Notes: a model not told the origin generated them from the sequence alone. A DNA stretch of 45,291 bases from Thiomargarita sp. (GCA_022729575.1 DZAL01000012.1:11043-56333); one strand, 5' to 3'; shown: positions 19,478-28,256, counted from the stretch's first letter. Program-made: numbers and translations.

Positions 19478-19676
19478 GGTAGTCCCTACCAACTAATGGA
19501 GGTATTAAAATCCAGGTGCTAACTTTCCTAAACTTTACCAGTTTTAGGTTTCTTAAACCTCACTGGTTTAGGAAACCTCGGCGATTCTAAGTTTCCTAAA
19601 CCTCAAAGGTTTAGGAAACTTTGAGCTTTGATAACTCCTTGAAGGTTAACACCTCCATTGGTTTGGCGGGACTACC
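19478..19676. mobile_element. MITE-like element with GGTAGTCCC/GGGACTACC ends
   Basis: The left end GGTAGTCCCTACCAACTAAT continues as GGAGGTATTAAAA. The right end TTAACACCTCCATTGGTTTG continues as GCGGGACTACC. They form inverted repeats of about 30 bp around two TTTCCTAAACCT hairpins. Same family as 3463-3670. It ends 7 bp from the tcdA stop codon. Confidence 0.75.
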
Positions 19677-19682
19677 CCTTTT

Positions 19683-20444
19683 TCAAAGGGTAGTCAACTC
19701 GGGGGCGACCTGGTTTTGCAATAATTTTTGTACCACCACGCCCGCCAACATCATTCCAAATAGTGCAGGTAGGTAAGAAATCGTGCCATTAACCGCCCGT
19801 GGTCGACCTGGGGGACCATTGGTCAATGGTTGATGAGGTAATGGCGGCCGGGGTACTTCTTGGGAATAAACCACGGGATAATTAGTCCGCATTCCCAATG
19901 CTCGCAATTGTGCCCGCAATTCTCTACCTAAGGCACAGCCTTTAGTTTGGTTTAATGATGCCACTTTGAGTTGGGTCACGTCCAAGCGATTTCCCGCGCC
20001 TAAACTAGAAGCCACCGGTATTTCTTGTTGCAAACAAGCTGCTACTAACGCCGCTTTGCAAGCGATGGAATCAATGCAGTCCACGACAAAATCAAATTTA
20101 CCGGTGCGGACCAATTCCGCGGCTTGCTCTTTGTGTAAAAATTCAGTCAAGACGGTTAAAGTCACGTTGGGGTTAATATCGCGTAACCGCGCTGCCATTA
20201 CCTCCGCTTTCGGTTGTCCTAACGTCGAATGGAGAGCAATCAGTTGACGATTCAAGTTCGACGGGGACACCACATCATGGTCCAATAAAGTGAAGTGGGT
20301 AATGCCGATTCGTCCTAATGCTTCGGCAACAAAACTGCCTACTCCGCCTAATCCAGCAATCAGAATATGATGATGAATTAACCAATCTAAAGTTTTGGTC
20401 CCTAATAAAATTTCAGTACGTGAAAAAAATGTTTCTGTGGTCAT
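19683..20444 (-). CDS. tcdA: tRNA threonylcarbamoyladenosine dehydratase TcdA (CsdL)
   Basis: E1-like (ThiF/MoeB fold) ATP-dependent enzyme that cyclises t6A37 of tRNAs to ct6A. 253 residues. The nucleotide-binding motif is AGLGGVGSFVAEALGRIG near residues 30-47, LLDHDVVSPSNLNRQ gives the conserved Asp and Arg-like positions, and VVDCIDSIACKAALVAAC follows the family pattern. The zinc-binding CxxC pairs of MoeB/ThiF are absent, as expected for TcdA. The ATG overlaps the stop of a repeat-derived open frame (ATGA at 20441-20444), so its leader is entirely repeat sequence. Confidence 0.9.
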   Translation of the reverse strand: MTTETFFSRTEILLGTKTLDWLIHHHILIAGLGGVGSFVAEALGRIGITHFTLLDHDVVSPSNLNRQLIALHSTLGQPKAEVMAARLRDINPNVTLTVLTEFLHKEQAAELVRTGKFDFVVDCIDSIACKAALVAACLQQEIPVASSLGAGNRLDVTQLKVASLNQTKGCALGRELRAQLRALGMRTNYPVVYSQEVPRPPLPHQPLTNGPPGRPRAVNGTISYLPALFGMMLAGVVVQKLLQNQVAPELTTL

Positions 20445-20473
20445 AAATCGTTTAAAGTAGAGTGTGTCACGCC

Positions 20474-20819
20474 AACCACCCCCGGCCCCTCCTTGGTAAG
20501 GCGGGGAGTAAGCACTACCTGAATGGCAGGGGCTATTCCCCGCCTTAGCAAGGAGGGGCCGGGGGTGGTTGTACGCACGGTTAACTCAACCACCCCCAAC
20601 CCCTCCTTGGTAAGGAGGGGAGTAAGCACTACCTGAATGGCAGGGGCTATTCCCCGCCTTAGCAAGGAGGGGCCGGGGGTGGTTGTACGCACGGTTAACT
20701 CAACCACCCCCAACCCCTCCTTGGTAAGGAGGGGAGTAAGCACTACCTGAATGGCAGGGGCTATTCCCCGCCTTACCAAGGAGGGGCTAGGGGTGGTTGA
20801 ATTAACCATGCGTAAGGTG
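20474..20819. repeat. 114-bp tandem repeat (three units) of the AAGGAGGGG MITE family
   Basis: Three units, with GAATGGCAGGGGCTATTCC at 20521, 20635 and 20749, give an exact 114-bp period (38 codons). The right end is GTTGAATTAACCATGCGTAAGGTG, matching the element terminus. The left terminus is altered. The minus strand is open through all three units as a 122-codon frame with repeated TPLLTKEGLGVVELTVR peptides. I read that as a property of the repeat, not a proven gene. Confidence 0.9.
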
Positions 20820-20829
20820 AGTTACCAAT

Positions 20830-21591
20830 TTATAAATTGAATAAAGTCAGCGCATTACGAGTAGTCACTGCGGCAATTTCACCGGGGTCTTGTTGACGTA
20901 ATTCGGCCACCGTGTGCAACACTTCTAGTAAATATGCCGGCTCATTCCTTTCGCCCCGGTGTGTGGCCAAGGGTTGGTCCGGAGAATCAGTCTCCAGTAA
21001 AATAGCGGTAAGCGGTAGTTGTTGAACTAATTGTCGTAACTTAGTGGCCCGCGGATAGGTGATAGGTCCTCCGAAACTGAGATAAAAACCTAATTTCAAT
21101 AACGTGTTAGCTTGTTGAATACTGCCAGAAAAACTATGTACCACGCCACGAGTCCCTGGGATTCGGCGAATACATTTTATCACTTCCTCCACGGCTCGTC
21201 GCGCATGAATAATGACGGGTAACTGGGCGATTTGCGCTAATTGTAATTGACTGATAAAAAATTCTTCTTGTTGCCATTTATTTAATCCTACCACGTAATA
21301 ATCTAAACCACATTCACCTACGGCCACCGGTTGTTCCAGGTTGATCCACTGTGCTAATTGCTCTAAGTGAAATTTTTGATGTTCAGCTAAATACATCGGG
21401 TGCAAGCCATAAGCCGGATATAAACCGGTATACTGTTGACAAATATCGCGTAACCGTGGCCAACCCGCAGCGGTGACGGCGGGGACAATTTGTTTTGCTA
21501 CACCAGCGGCTTGGGCTCTGGTTAAAGCGGCTTCGCGGTCTGGTAAAAAACTCTCGTCGTCAAAATGAGAATGAGTGTCTATGAGTAACAT
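20830..21591 (-). CDS. tatD: TatD family metal-dependent hydrolase
   Basis: TIM-barrel metal-dependent deoxyribonuclease/hydrolase of 253 residues. Visible ligands: THSHFDD at residues 6-12, VAVGECGLDYY near 92 (metal Glu), VIIHARRA near 127, GVVHSFSG near 148 and LETDSPDQPL near 204 (catalytic Asp). Members process DNA 3' ends or act in quality control; the name YcfH/TatD type cannot be split by sequence reading alone. The ATG starts 2 bp after the thiE stop, so translation is probably coupled. Confidence 0.92.
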   Translation of the reverse strand: MLLIDTHSHFDDESFLPDREAALTRAQAAGVAKQIVPAVTAAGWPRLRDICQQYTGLYPAYGLHPMYLAEHQKFHLEQLAQWINLEQPVAVGECGLDYYVVGLNKWQQEEFFISQLQLAQIAQLPVIIHARRAVEEVIKCIRRIPGTRGVVHSFSGSIQQANTLLKLGFYLSFGGPITYPRATKLRQLVQQLPLTAILLETDSPDQPLATHRGERNEPAYLLEVLHTVAELRQQDPGEIAAVTTRNALTLFNL

Positions 21592-21593
21592 GT

Positions 21594-22280
21594 TTACGTT
21601 ATTAGTCTAGCTGGTGGAGATGTTTCGCGCAGTCGAGTTTGAGAGTTGTCAACTCTTTCCCATAATTGGGCATAGCGCCGGGCCGCGGCAACTATATCAG
21701 ATTGACCAAAGATGCCATGAATGACGGCTAAACTATCGGCCCCCGCCGCAATGAGTTGAGCACCATTGTCAGGAGTGATACCGCCAATCGCTACGATTGG
21801 ACAATCTAAGGTCGGCCGGGCCGTGGTGAGTAATTCGACACTGGCAGAGACTGCTTGAGGTTTAGTCGGCGAAGGGAAGAAACTACCAAAAGCAATATAA
21901 GAAGCGCCGTGGTTTAAGGCTTGTTGCGCCATAGTTAATTGATTATAACAAGAAATGCCAATGATGACTTCATTCCCCAACATTTCTCTGGCGGTAATCA
22001 CACTAGCATCCTTTTTGCCCAAATGAATGCCATCGGCCTTGACTGTTTGCATGAGAGCCAAATCATCATTGATAATCAAAGGAATTTGATAGCAGTTACA
22101 TAAAGCACGTAACGCTTGAGCTTGTTTGACTCGTAACGCATAATTTTCGGTTTTATTCCGATATTGGATAACTTTAGCTCCCCCAAGAATAGCCTGCTCC
22201 ACGATTTCTACAAATTGGTCGGCAGGAATAAGTTGGTGGTCAGTAATCGCATATAAGCCACGTAAGGAATAAGACGGCAT
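21594..22280 (-). CDS. thiE: Thiamine-phosphate synthase
   Basis: Joins HMP-PP and THZ-P to give thiamine phosphate. TIM-barrel enzyme of 228 residues: GLYAITD at the N terminus, VIQYRNKTE near residue 38 (substrate-binding QxRxK pattern), LIINDDLALM (INDD metal and phosphate site) and GIHLGKKD. SCYNQLTMAQQALNHGASYIAFGSFFPSPTK follows, and VAIGGITPDN is at the C-terminal phosphate site. A good ribosome-binding site AAAAGGAGAA precedes the ATG. It is upstream of and coupled to tatD. No other thiamine genes or TPP riboswitch are visible nearby. Confidence 0.95.
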   Translation of the reverse strand: MPSYSLRGLYAITDHQLIPADQFVEIVEQAILGGAKVIQYRNKTENYALRVKQAQALRALCNCYQIPLIINDDLALMQTVKADGIHLGKKDASVITAREMLGNEVIIGISCYNQLTMAQQALNHGASYIAFGSFFPSPTKPQAVSASVELLTTARPTLDCPIVAIGGITPDNGAQLIAAGADSLAVIHGIFGQSDIVAAARRYAQLWERVDNSQTRLRETSPPARLIT

Positions 22281-22333
22281 TTAGTGATTCTCCTTTTGTA
22301 GGGTGCGTCCACCATTTTGGGAAGATGGAGGTA

Positions 22334-22366
22334 AGGGATAACACCCCTCGAAGGGGTGTTATCCCT
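22334..22366. repeat. AGGGATAACACCCC-TCGA-GGGGTGTTATCCCT hairpin
   Basis: A near-perfect stem of about 15 bp in the thiE-dprA gap. The same hairpin is within the element at 9912-10094 and a diverged one at 16731-16762. There is no T-run, so it is not a classical intrinsic terminator. Confidence 0.8.
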
Positions 22367-22375
22367 AGCTTTAAA

Positions 22376-23728
22376 TTAAAATAAAGCCGGTTGTTTCTCT
22401 AAAGCCGAATAAACGTGTGCATTGAGGTAACGTACTGGTTTATTTAATTTTCTAATTTTACCAGATTCTATAGCCCGTTTCAACCAAATTTTTAATTGAG
22501 CAGGATGTAAGTTTAAAATGTCAATCAATGTTTGCTCGGTCGTTTCGGTCTGTAATTGTGATTCCAGATAAGGCCAAACGATTTCAAATAAATCAATTGG
22601 CGTTGCCGACACCGGCGTTGCTGGAGACGCTGGAATCATTGGTAAACGATTGACTTGGAGAATCTCCTCAGCGAAATTCTGCTCAGTGGTTTCCGGTTCA
22701 GTTATTTCCAATTTTGTTGGTGCGGTCAGGGGTAGTGTGGGCGGCGGAATAACGGCAGCAGATTCTCGAACTTGATGGGTGAGCAATTGCAATTGTTCAC
22801 GTAAATCGGTAGTATGTTGTAATATCGCGTGATCAATCGCGATGGCACCCTGATTCAATAACTGTTGATTTCCTAAAGATATTTTCTCTTCTTGCCATAC
22901 CAATAATGGCACCCAACCGGCTTGTAAATTTTCCAGCGCTCCGGCTAAGACATTACCTGGCTCATCATCACAGTTGACGACGAGGGCCCAATCAGCTAAG
23001 GTGTAAATATATTGATTTCGGGCAATGGCATTATCCGTATTAAAACCTATTTGGGGAGCAAACGGTGAAATTAAAACCAAACGGTTTTCTTCAATCGCAT
23101 TACGATATTTGTTAGCCAGCGCCGCTTTGAGTAAACCATCGGCTAATACTCCAATCGCGCACCGTCCTTGAGCTAATGTAGTTAGCAAAGCTTCGGTGTC
23201 CACACCTTTGGCACCACCAGAAATCACGGTAATACCTTGGTGAGCCGATAATTTAGCCAAGCGTCTAGTAAAGTCAATCACGGACTTATTGGTGTCGCGA
23301 GTACCGATAATAGCTAATCCGCCTTTGTGCAACAGCAGGGGATCACCGATGCCATAAAATAAGGGAGGTGCGGCTGGTCCTAATCGGGCTTTTAAGCGCG
23401 AAGGATACATTTTATCACTGCGACTAAGAATCCATAAGCCTTGTTGATTCCAACTTTCCAAAGCCGCCGCCATCGCCGTTTGGCGTTTTAGTAAAGCCAG
23501 TAAACGATTGGCCGTAATGGTTTGAGACGATAGCGAGGTTAACTTAGTTGTCACCTCTGGTCCTAATAAATCGGCAGGACGCATTTTTTGTTCTAGCAAC
23601 CAATGTGCTAACCAGGTATATTCAGGCGTAGTCAAAGGCTGAACACCTGAAATCGATTTTTTGCCAAATTGTCCGCAAAGTAATAAAATGCTTTGCGTAT
23701 CCAGACTCATTTGAAATTCGTGGTTCAT
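22376..23728 (-). CDS. DprA/Smf-like DNA-processing protein with extended C terminus
   Basis: 450 residues. The Rossmann-like DprA core shows LAIIGTRDTNKSVIDFTRRL near 140 and VISGGAKGVDTEALL near 168, the ssDNA and nucleotide-binding motifs of the Smf/DprA family, plus ISPFAPQIGF...NAIARNQYIYTLAD. DprA loads RecA on incoming single-stranded DNA in transformation; divergent members occur in defence contexts. This one differs from canonical DprA in GTRDTN (usually GxRxxS), and in a Pro/Glu/Thr-rich linker (about 330-385). The C terminus (QTLIDILNLHPAQLKIWLKRAIESGKIRKL) is winged-helix-like. The start could also be the ATG six codons in. Confidence 0.8.
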   Translation of the reverse strand: MNHEFQMSLDTQSILLLCGQFGKKSISGVQPLTTPEYTWLAHWLLEQKMRPADLLGPEVTTKLTSLSSQTITANRLLALLKRQTAMAAALESWNQQGLWILSRSDKMYPSRLKARLGPAAPPLFYGIGDPLLLHKGGLAIIGTRDTNKSVIDFTRRLAKLSAHQGITVISGGAKGVDTEALLTTLAQGRCAIGVLADGLLKAALANKYRNAIEENRLVLISPFAPQIGFNTDNAIARNQYIYTLADWALVVNCDDEPGNVLAGALENLQAGWVPLLVWQEEKISLGNQQLLNQGAIAIDHAILQHTTDLREQLQLLTHQVRESAAVIPPPTLPLTAPTKLEITEPETTEQNFAEEILQVNRLPMIPASPATPVSATPIDLFEIVWPYLESQLQTETTEQTLIDILNLHPAQLKIWLKRAIESGKIRKLNKPVRYLNAHVYSALEKQPALF

Positions 23729-24230
23729 GGTTTAATTTGACCCGTAGAGTAGTCAATTACGAAGGTTATTGGTTCAGGAAAAGTATCCATAATCATTTCA
23801 ATAACAGTTATTTCTTAACAAAGATAGTATCCATAAACCAAAAAGAGTAGTCAAGAATGAATAGGTAGTGAAGCAAAAATAATCAAGGATTTTAGCTTAA
23901 TGGCAGTGAGGGCAAATCCACGGCGGCTAGAATCTTTAAAACTTAACGCCAGCCAGAAAATTTAGAATTTTCGGGAAATTGCCAGAAACCGTGCATAAAT
24001 CCTTTAACAAATTAACACGAATTTATGTTGTGTAGTGGCCTAAGATTTTTTATAGTAAAAATAAAAAGCCAGTGAATTTTTCCGCCCCGGACCCCAATTT
24101 AATGTTATAATCCCATTTTCATTTAGGTATAGTGTATATTTATCCTCATGTTTCACTATTGATTTTCTCAATAAAATATCGCATATTGCTTAGGATGAAA
24201 ACCACATTTAAATTTGGAGAAATTTTAACT
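23729..24230. other. Gene-free stretch upstream of M16 peptidase operon
   Basis: About 500 bp, AT-rich. A TATAAT at 24106-24111 is a plausible -10 for the peptidase genes, but no good -35 is 17 bp upstream. ATGAAA at 24195 and the upstream open frame from 24132 could extend the next gene, but the signal peptide argues against it. I see no repeat element here. Confidence 0.4.
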
Positions 24231-25628
24231 ATGTTTCATAGATACTTGCAAATCAGTCTGTTATGCCTATTATCCTATTTTTCATCTGCACTATTGGCAG
24301 GGCCTGTACAGGAATTTACCCTGGAAAATGGACTACATTTAATTGTTAAGGAAGACCATCGTGCTCCCATTGCGGTCAGCCAAGTATGGTATAAAGTCGG
24401 TGGTGCTTATGAGCAAGAAGGTAAAACTGGACTTTCACACATGTTAGAGCACATGATGTTTAAGGGCACTAAAAAATATGGTCCAGGGGAATTTTCTCGC
24501 ATTATGGCCGCCAATGGTGCCAGTGAAAATGCTTTCACCGATAGTGATGCGACTGCTTATTTTCAATCTTTGGAAAAAAGTCGTCTCGCGTTAAGTTTTG
24601 AACTGGAAGCTGACCGGATGCGAAATTTGGTCCTGTCCGAAGCCGAGTTTGCCAAGGAAAAACAAGTGGTGTTGGAAGAGCGTCGGATGCGCACGGAAGA
24701 TCAACCGGATAACATGGCGTTTGAACACTTCCTGGCCACGGCGTATCAAACCAGTCCTTATCAAAATCCAATTATTGGTTGGATGAGTGATATTAAAAAT
24801 TTAACGTTAACCGATTTGCAACATTGGTATCAACGGTGGTATGCGCCCAATAATGCGATTGTAGTGGTGGCGGGTGACGTGAATCCGACCGCAGTTTTCG
24901 AATTGGCCAAAACCCACTTTGGACCGTTACCTCGTAGCGAAATCACGCCAGTACCAACTCGGCCCGAAGTGGAGCAATATGGGATGAAACGGTTGATTGT
25001 TAAGCGTCCCGCAAAGTTACCGGAATTAACTATGGGCTATAAAGTACCTACGCTGGCTACCGTGCCCAAGGGCCAAGAATGGCAAGTGTATGCGTTGGAA
25101 GTGTTGGCATACATTCTGGATGGTGGTGACAGTGCGCGTTTGACCAAAAACTTAGTGCGTGCTAAATCAATGGCGACTAATATTTGGAGCAGTTATGACT
25201 TCTGGAGTGCCTTATCTAACTTGTTTATCTTTAATGGCAAACCTTCGGAAAAACATACACTAAGCGAGTTAGAAGAGGCGATTCGAGAACAAATTACTCA
25301 ATTGCAAACGACCTTGGTTGACGAGAAAGAATTGACTAAAATAAAAAATCAATTGCGGGCTTCTAAAGTTTATGAAGCCGATTCGGTTTTTTATCAAGCC
25401 ATGCAAATCGGTCGTGCGGAAGCGATTGGGTTGAATTGGCAAATAGCAGAGGCTTACTTGGATAACATTATCAAAGTGACTCCAGCCCAACTGCAACAAG
25501 TGGCGACTCAATATTTGACTGATGATAACTTAACGGTGGCAGTGTTAGAGCCGCAATCCTTGACTGAGAAAACTAAGAATACGACTATTATGGAATCACC
25601 CAATTCTGCCAAAGGAGCGATACACTAA
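24231..25628 (+). CDS. M16 family zinc metallopeptidase, catalytic subunit
   Basis: Periplasmic pitrilysin-family peptidase. Starting at 24231 (ATG with GGAGA 12 bp upstream) gives a clean signal peptide (ISLLCLLSYFSSALLAGP) and 465 residues. The inverted zinc motif HxxEH is present in LSHMLEHMMFKG, with the third ligand Glu likely in LEADRMRNLVLSEAEFAKEK about 75 residues later (E..VVLEER). The second, inactive M16 half follows with typical VVVAGDVNP. It overlaps the next M16 gene by one base (TAATG), the usual two-gene arrangement of active and inactive subunits. Confidence 0.92.
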   Translation: MFHRYLQISLLCLLSYFSSALLAGPVQEFTLENGLHLIVKEDHRAPIAVSQVWYKVGGAYEQEGKTGLSHMLEHMMFKGTKKYGPGEFSRIMAANGASENAFTDSDATAYFQSLEKSRLALSFELEADRMRNLVLSEAEFAKEKQVVLEERRMRTEDQPDNMAFEHFLATAYQTSPYQNPIIGWMSDIKNLTLTDLQHWYQRWYAPNNAIVVVAGDVNPTAVFELAKTHFGPLPRSEITPVPTRPEVEQYGMKRLIVKRPAKLPELTMGYKVPTLATVPKGQEWQVYALEVLAYILDGGDSARLTKNLVRAKSMATNIWSSYDFWSALSNLFIFNGKPSEKHTLSELEEAIREQITQLQTTLVDEKELTKIKNQLRASKVYEADSVFYQAMQIGRAEAIGLNWQIAEAYLDNIIKVTPAQLQQVATQYLTDDNLTVAVLEPQSLTEKTKNTTIMESPNSAKGAIH

Positions 25629-27112
25629 TGAAACCATTGACCGCTTGGACGACCATGATTTATAGTCTCACCTTACGCACGGTTAACACCACCACCTCAA
25701 ACCCCTCCTTGGTAAGGAAGGGGGGTATTCTGGCGGTGCCGGTAGTGCATACTCCCCTCCTTACCAAGGAGGGGTTGGGGGTGGTGGTGCGTAAGGTGAT
25801 TTATAGTTTAACTGCCTGGCTAATCTTATTGAGTTATCCGGTCAGTGCCATTCCTACCATTCAGCAGTGGGAGACTAGCAATGGGGCCAGAGTTTACTTT
25901 GTGGCAGCCCCCGAATTACCTATGGTGGATATAGAAGTTACTTTTGACGCGGGGAGTGCGCGTGATGGTGATAAACCTGGCCTGGCGAGCATGACTAAAT
26001 CTTTGTTGAAAGAAGGCGGGTCGGGAGAATGGGATGCTGATCAAGTAGCCGAGCAATTTGATAACTGGGGAGCCCAATTTTCCGTTTCACTAGACCGAGA
26101 TATGGCGACCGTGAATTTACGGAGTTTAACGGACACCCAATTATTATCACCCGCCTTAAATTTGTTGACCGTAGTATTGAAACAACCAGCGTTTCGCGAA
26201 AAATCGTTGGAACAAGTGCGGCAACGGATGTTAAATGCGTTGAAAATGCAAGAGCAAGACCCCGCCAGTGTCGCTGACAATGCTTTTTATAAAGCGGTTT
26301 ATGGTGACCATCCTTATGCGATTTCGGAGACGGGTCTGAAAGAAACCGTGATGGCATTAAAACGAGAAGAAGTGGTTGCGTTTCATCAGCGTTATTATGT
26401 AGCCAAAAATGCTCTCGTCGCCATCGTCGGTGCCGTAGATAAACAGGGTGCCGAGCAATTAGCCAATCAAGTGGTCGGGAGCTTGCCGGCTGGGGAGACG
26501 GCACCAGCTTTACCAGCAGTAGCCGATTTGAAGGAGGCTAACTTGGTTAATCTGCATCACCCTGCCACTCAAACACATATTTTAATCGGTCAACCCGGCG
26601 TAGCTCGCAATGACCCCGATTATTTTAGTCTGTATGTAGGAAACTATATTTTAGGGGGAAGTGGATTTGCTTGCTTGCTCATGGATGAAGTACGGGAAAA
26701 ACGCGGCTTGGCTTATAGTATTTATAGCTATTTTTCGCCACAACGAGTGCCAGGGCCTTTTGTCGCGGGTTTAGACACTCGTAATGACCAAACCGAGGAG
26801 GCTTTGAAAATTGTGCGCCAGGTGCTACAAGATTTTGTGGCACAAGGACCACCGGCGGAAAAACTCAAATTAGCCAAACAAGGCATCACCGGTGGTTTTC
26901 CGTTGCGAATCAAGAATAACAGTAATATCTTAGGCTATCTATCAGTCATTGGATTTTACCGTTTACCTCTGGATTACCTCCAGACTTTTAACCAAAACAT
27001 TGAAGCCGTGACCTTGGAAAAAATTAAAGATGCGTTCCAACGTCGGTTACATTTGGATAAAATGGTTACGGTCACGGTGGGAGGGAAACCGGAAGCCAAA
27101 GAAGCGAATTAG
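25628..27112 (+). CDS. M16 family peptidase-like protein, non-catalytic subunit, with MITE in its signal peptide
   Basis: 494 residues as read from 25628. It lacks HxxEH (the equivalent region reads LASMTKSLLKEGG), so it is the inactive partner of the preceding gene. The C-terminal half has FACLLMDEVREKRGLAYSIYSYFSP, the R/Y substrate-binding motif of M16B. Residues about 14-60 are encoded by a 132-bp repeat element plus its 9-bp duplication (25667-25807). The insertion adds exactly 47 codons without a stop. Without it the N terminus would read MKPLTAWTTMIYSLT joined to AWLILLSYPVSA, an ordinary signal peptide. Translation may now start inside the element at GTG 25788 (VRKVIYSLTAW). Confidence 0.9.
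   Translation: MKPLTAWTTMIYSLTLRTVNTTTSNPSLVRKGGILAVPVVHTPLLTKEGLGVVVRKVIYSLTAWLILLSYPVSAIPTIQQWETSNGARVYFVAAPELPMVDIEVTFDAGSARDGDKPGLASMTKSLLKEGGSGEWDADQVAEQFDNWGAQFSVSLDRDMATVNLRSLTDTQLLSPALNLLTVVLKQPAFREKSLEQVRQRMLNALKMQEQDPASVADNAFYKAVYGDHPYAISETGLKETVMALKREEVVAFHQRYYVAKNALVAIVGAVDKQGAEQLANQVVGSLPAGETAPALPAVADLKEANLVNLHHPATQTHILIGQPGVARNDPDYFSLYVGNYILGGSGFACLLMDEVREKRGLAYSIYSYFSPQRVPGPFVAGLDTRNDQTEEALKIVRQVLQDFVAQGPPAEKLKLAKQGITGGFPLRIKNNSNILGYLSVIGFYRLPLDYLQTFNQNIEAVTLEKIKDAFQRRLHLDKMVTVTVGGKPEAKEAN
25667..25798. mobile_element. Complete MITE with 9-bp target duplication, in frame inside M16 gene
   Basis: The termini CTCACCTTACGCAC and GTGCGTAAGGTG are inverted repeats. The flanks ATTTATAGT (25658-25666 and 25799-25807) are a perfect 9-bp duplication. 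The interior has CCTCCTTGGTAAGG and its inverse CCCCTCCTTACCAAGGAGGGG. Element length is 132 bp, a multiple of three, open in the host gene's frame. No transposase is encoded, so movement would be in trans. Confidence 0.92.
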
Positions 27113-27147
27113 GGTTTAAGGTTTCCTAAGCCTTCGAGGCTTAGTAA

Positions 27148-27280
27148 CTCACCTTACGCATAACCACCCCCAGCCCCTCCTTGTTAAGGAGGGGAGTATG
27201 CGCCAACTGAGTTGGCAGGGAGTACTCCCCTCCTTGTCAAGGAGGGGTTGGGGGTGGTTGAGTTAACCGTGCGTAAGGTG
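27148..27280. mobile_element. MITE copy with CTCACCTTACGCA/TGCGTAAGGTG ends, upstream of trpA
   Basis: Same termini and AAGGAGGGG cores as at 25667. The flanks (GCTTAGTAA and AATTAGGAA) match at 6 of 9 positions, so the duplication is decayed or coincidental. The GTGCGTAAGGTG end is followed by AATTAG, so no fusion to trpA is possible here. Confidence 0.8.
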
Positions 27281-27338
27281 AATTAGGAAATCTAGCACCT
27301 GACCAATCATCAACCACTACACATTCGGTATCCTCAAC

Positions 27339-28142
27339 ATGAGTCGTTTGAGTCATTGTTTTAATACCTTACGCGCCCAACACCGCGCTACACTTATCCC
27401 CTTTATTACCGCCGGCGACCCCTCTCCGCAACTAACGGTGCCACTGATGCACACCTTGGTCGAAGCTGGAGCCAACATTATTGAATTAGGAATGCCTTTT
27501 TCAGACCCCATGGCCGACGGGCCCGTCATTCAACGAGCCAGTGAAAGAGCATTAGCTGCGGGCACCCACTTACCTGAAGTGTTGGCGATGGTGAAAACTT
27601 TCCGTGAGAAAGACCAGATGACTCCGGTGGTACTCATGGGGTATCTCAATCCCATCGAGACCATGGGTTATAACGAATTTGTGCAACTGGCCGAAGCCGC
27701 CGAAGTGGATGGCGTGTTAATAGTAGATTTGCCACCAGAGGAAGCCATAGAATTAGGTCAATTGTTACGCTCCCATGCGATGGCCCCGATTTTTTTACTA
27801 TCTCCTACCACGACCCCGGAACGAATCCGACGCATTTGTACTCAAGCCAGTGGTTATCTCTATTATGTATCGCTAAAAGGAGTGACCGGTAGTGCTCAAA
27901 TTCAAGTCCCCGCGGTGGCCCAAAAGTTAAAAGAACTTCGGCAATATACCAATTTACCGGTGGGCGTTGGTTTTGGGATTAGAGATGCGGAAACCGCCGC
28001 GCAAGTGGCTAAAATCAGTGATGCCGTGATTGTGGGAAGTGCCATTGTGCAACGAATCGAACAGGAATCGCAACCATCAAAGATGTTAGAAACGATTGCG
28101 GGGTTTTTACGAGAGTTGCGTCAAGCTATGGATAGAGTATAA
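27339..28142 (+). CDS. trpA: Tryptophan synthase alpha subunit
   Basis: Cleaves indole-3-glycerol phosphate to indole and glyceraldehyde 3-phosphate. 267 residues, normal length. Motifs: LIPFITAGDPSP with the following helix, ELGMPFSDPMADGPVIQRASERAL (catalytic Glu in IIELGMPFSDP, Asp in DPMADGP), GVLIVDLPPEEA, and the phosphate site VGFGIRDAE...VIVGSAIV. trpB is not adjacent, so the gene stands alone here; its leader is largely the MITE at 27148-27280. No strong ribosome-binding site precedes the ATG. Confidence 0.96.
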   Translation: MSRLSHCFNTLRAQHRATLIPFITAGDPSPQLTVPLMHTLVEAGANIIELGMPFSDPMADGPVIQRASERALAAGTHLPEVLAMVKTFREKDQMTPVVLMGYLNPIETMGYNEFVQLAEAAEVDGVLIVDLPPEEAIELGQLLRSHAMAPIFLLSPTTTPERIRRICTQASGYLYYVSLKGVTGSAQIQVPAVAQKLKELRQYTNLPVGVGFGIRDAETAAQVAKISDAVIVGSAIVQRIEQESQPSKMLETIAGFLRELRQAMDRV

Positions 28143-28164
28143 TTCATCTAAGGCGGGGAGTTCG

Positions 28165-28256
28165 ATTTAGATTTGACAACTTTCGATTTAGATTTGACAA
28201 CTTTCGAAAAGTTGTCAAATCTTAGATTTGACAACTTTCGAAAAGTTGTCAAATCC
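28165..28256. repeat. Stacked GATTTGACAACTTTCGAAAAGTTGTCAAATC hairpins
   Basis: One half-copy and two full palindromes of GATTTGACAACTTTC and its complement lie between trpA and the DUF6884 gene. They are followed by a run of CCGAAATCTAAT repeats (28258-28290). Same family as the tandem array after clpB. Confidence 0.85.

Noticed and set aside
22281..22375. TPP riboswitch upstream of thiE
   Set aside because: The thiE leader has a ribosome-binding site and a dispersed hairpin but no CTGAGA-type core motif.
25995..26504. 169-codon frame antisense to the second M16 gene
   Set aside because: Shadow frame; no signal peptide, motif or ribosome-binding site.
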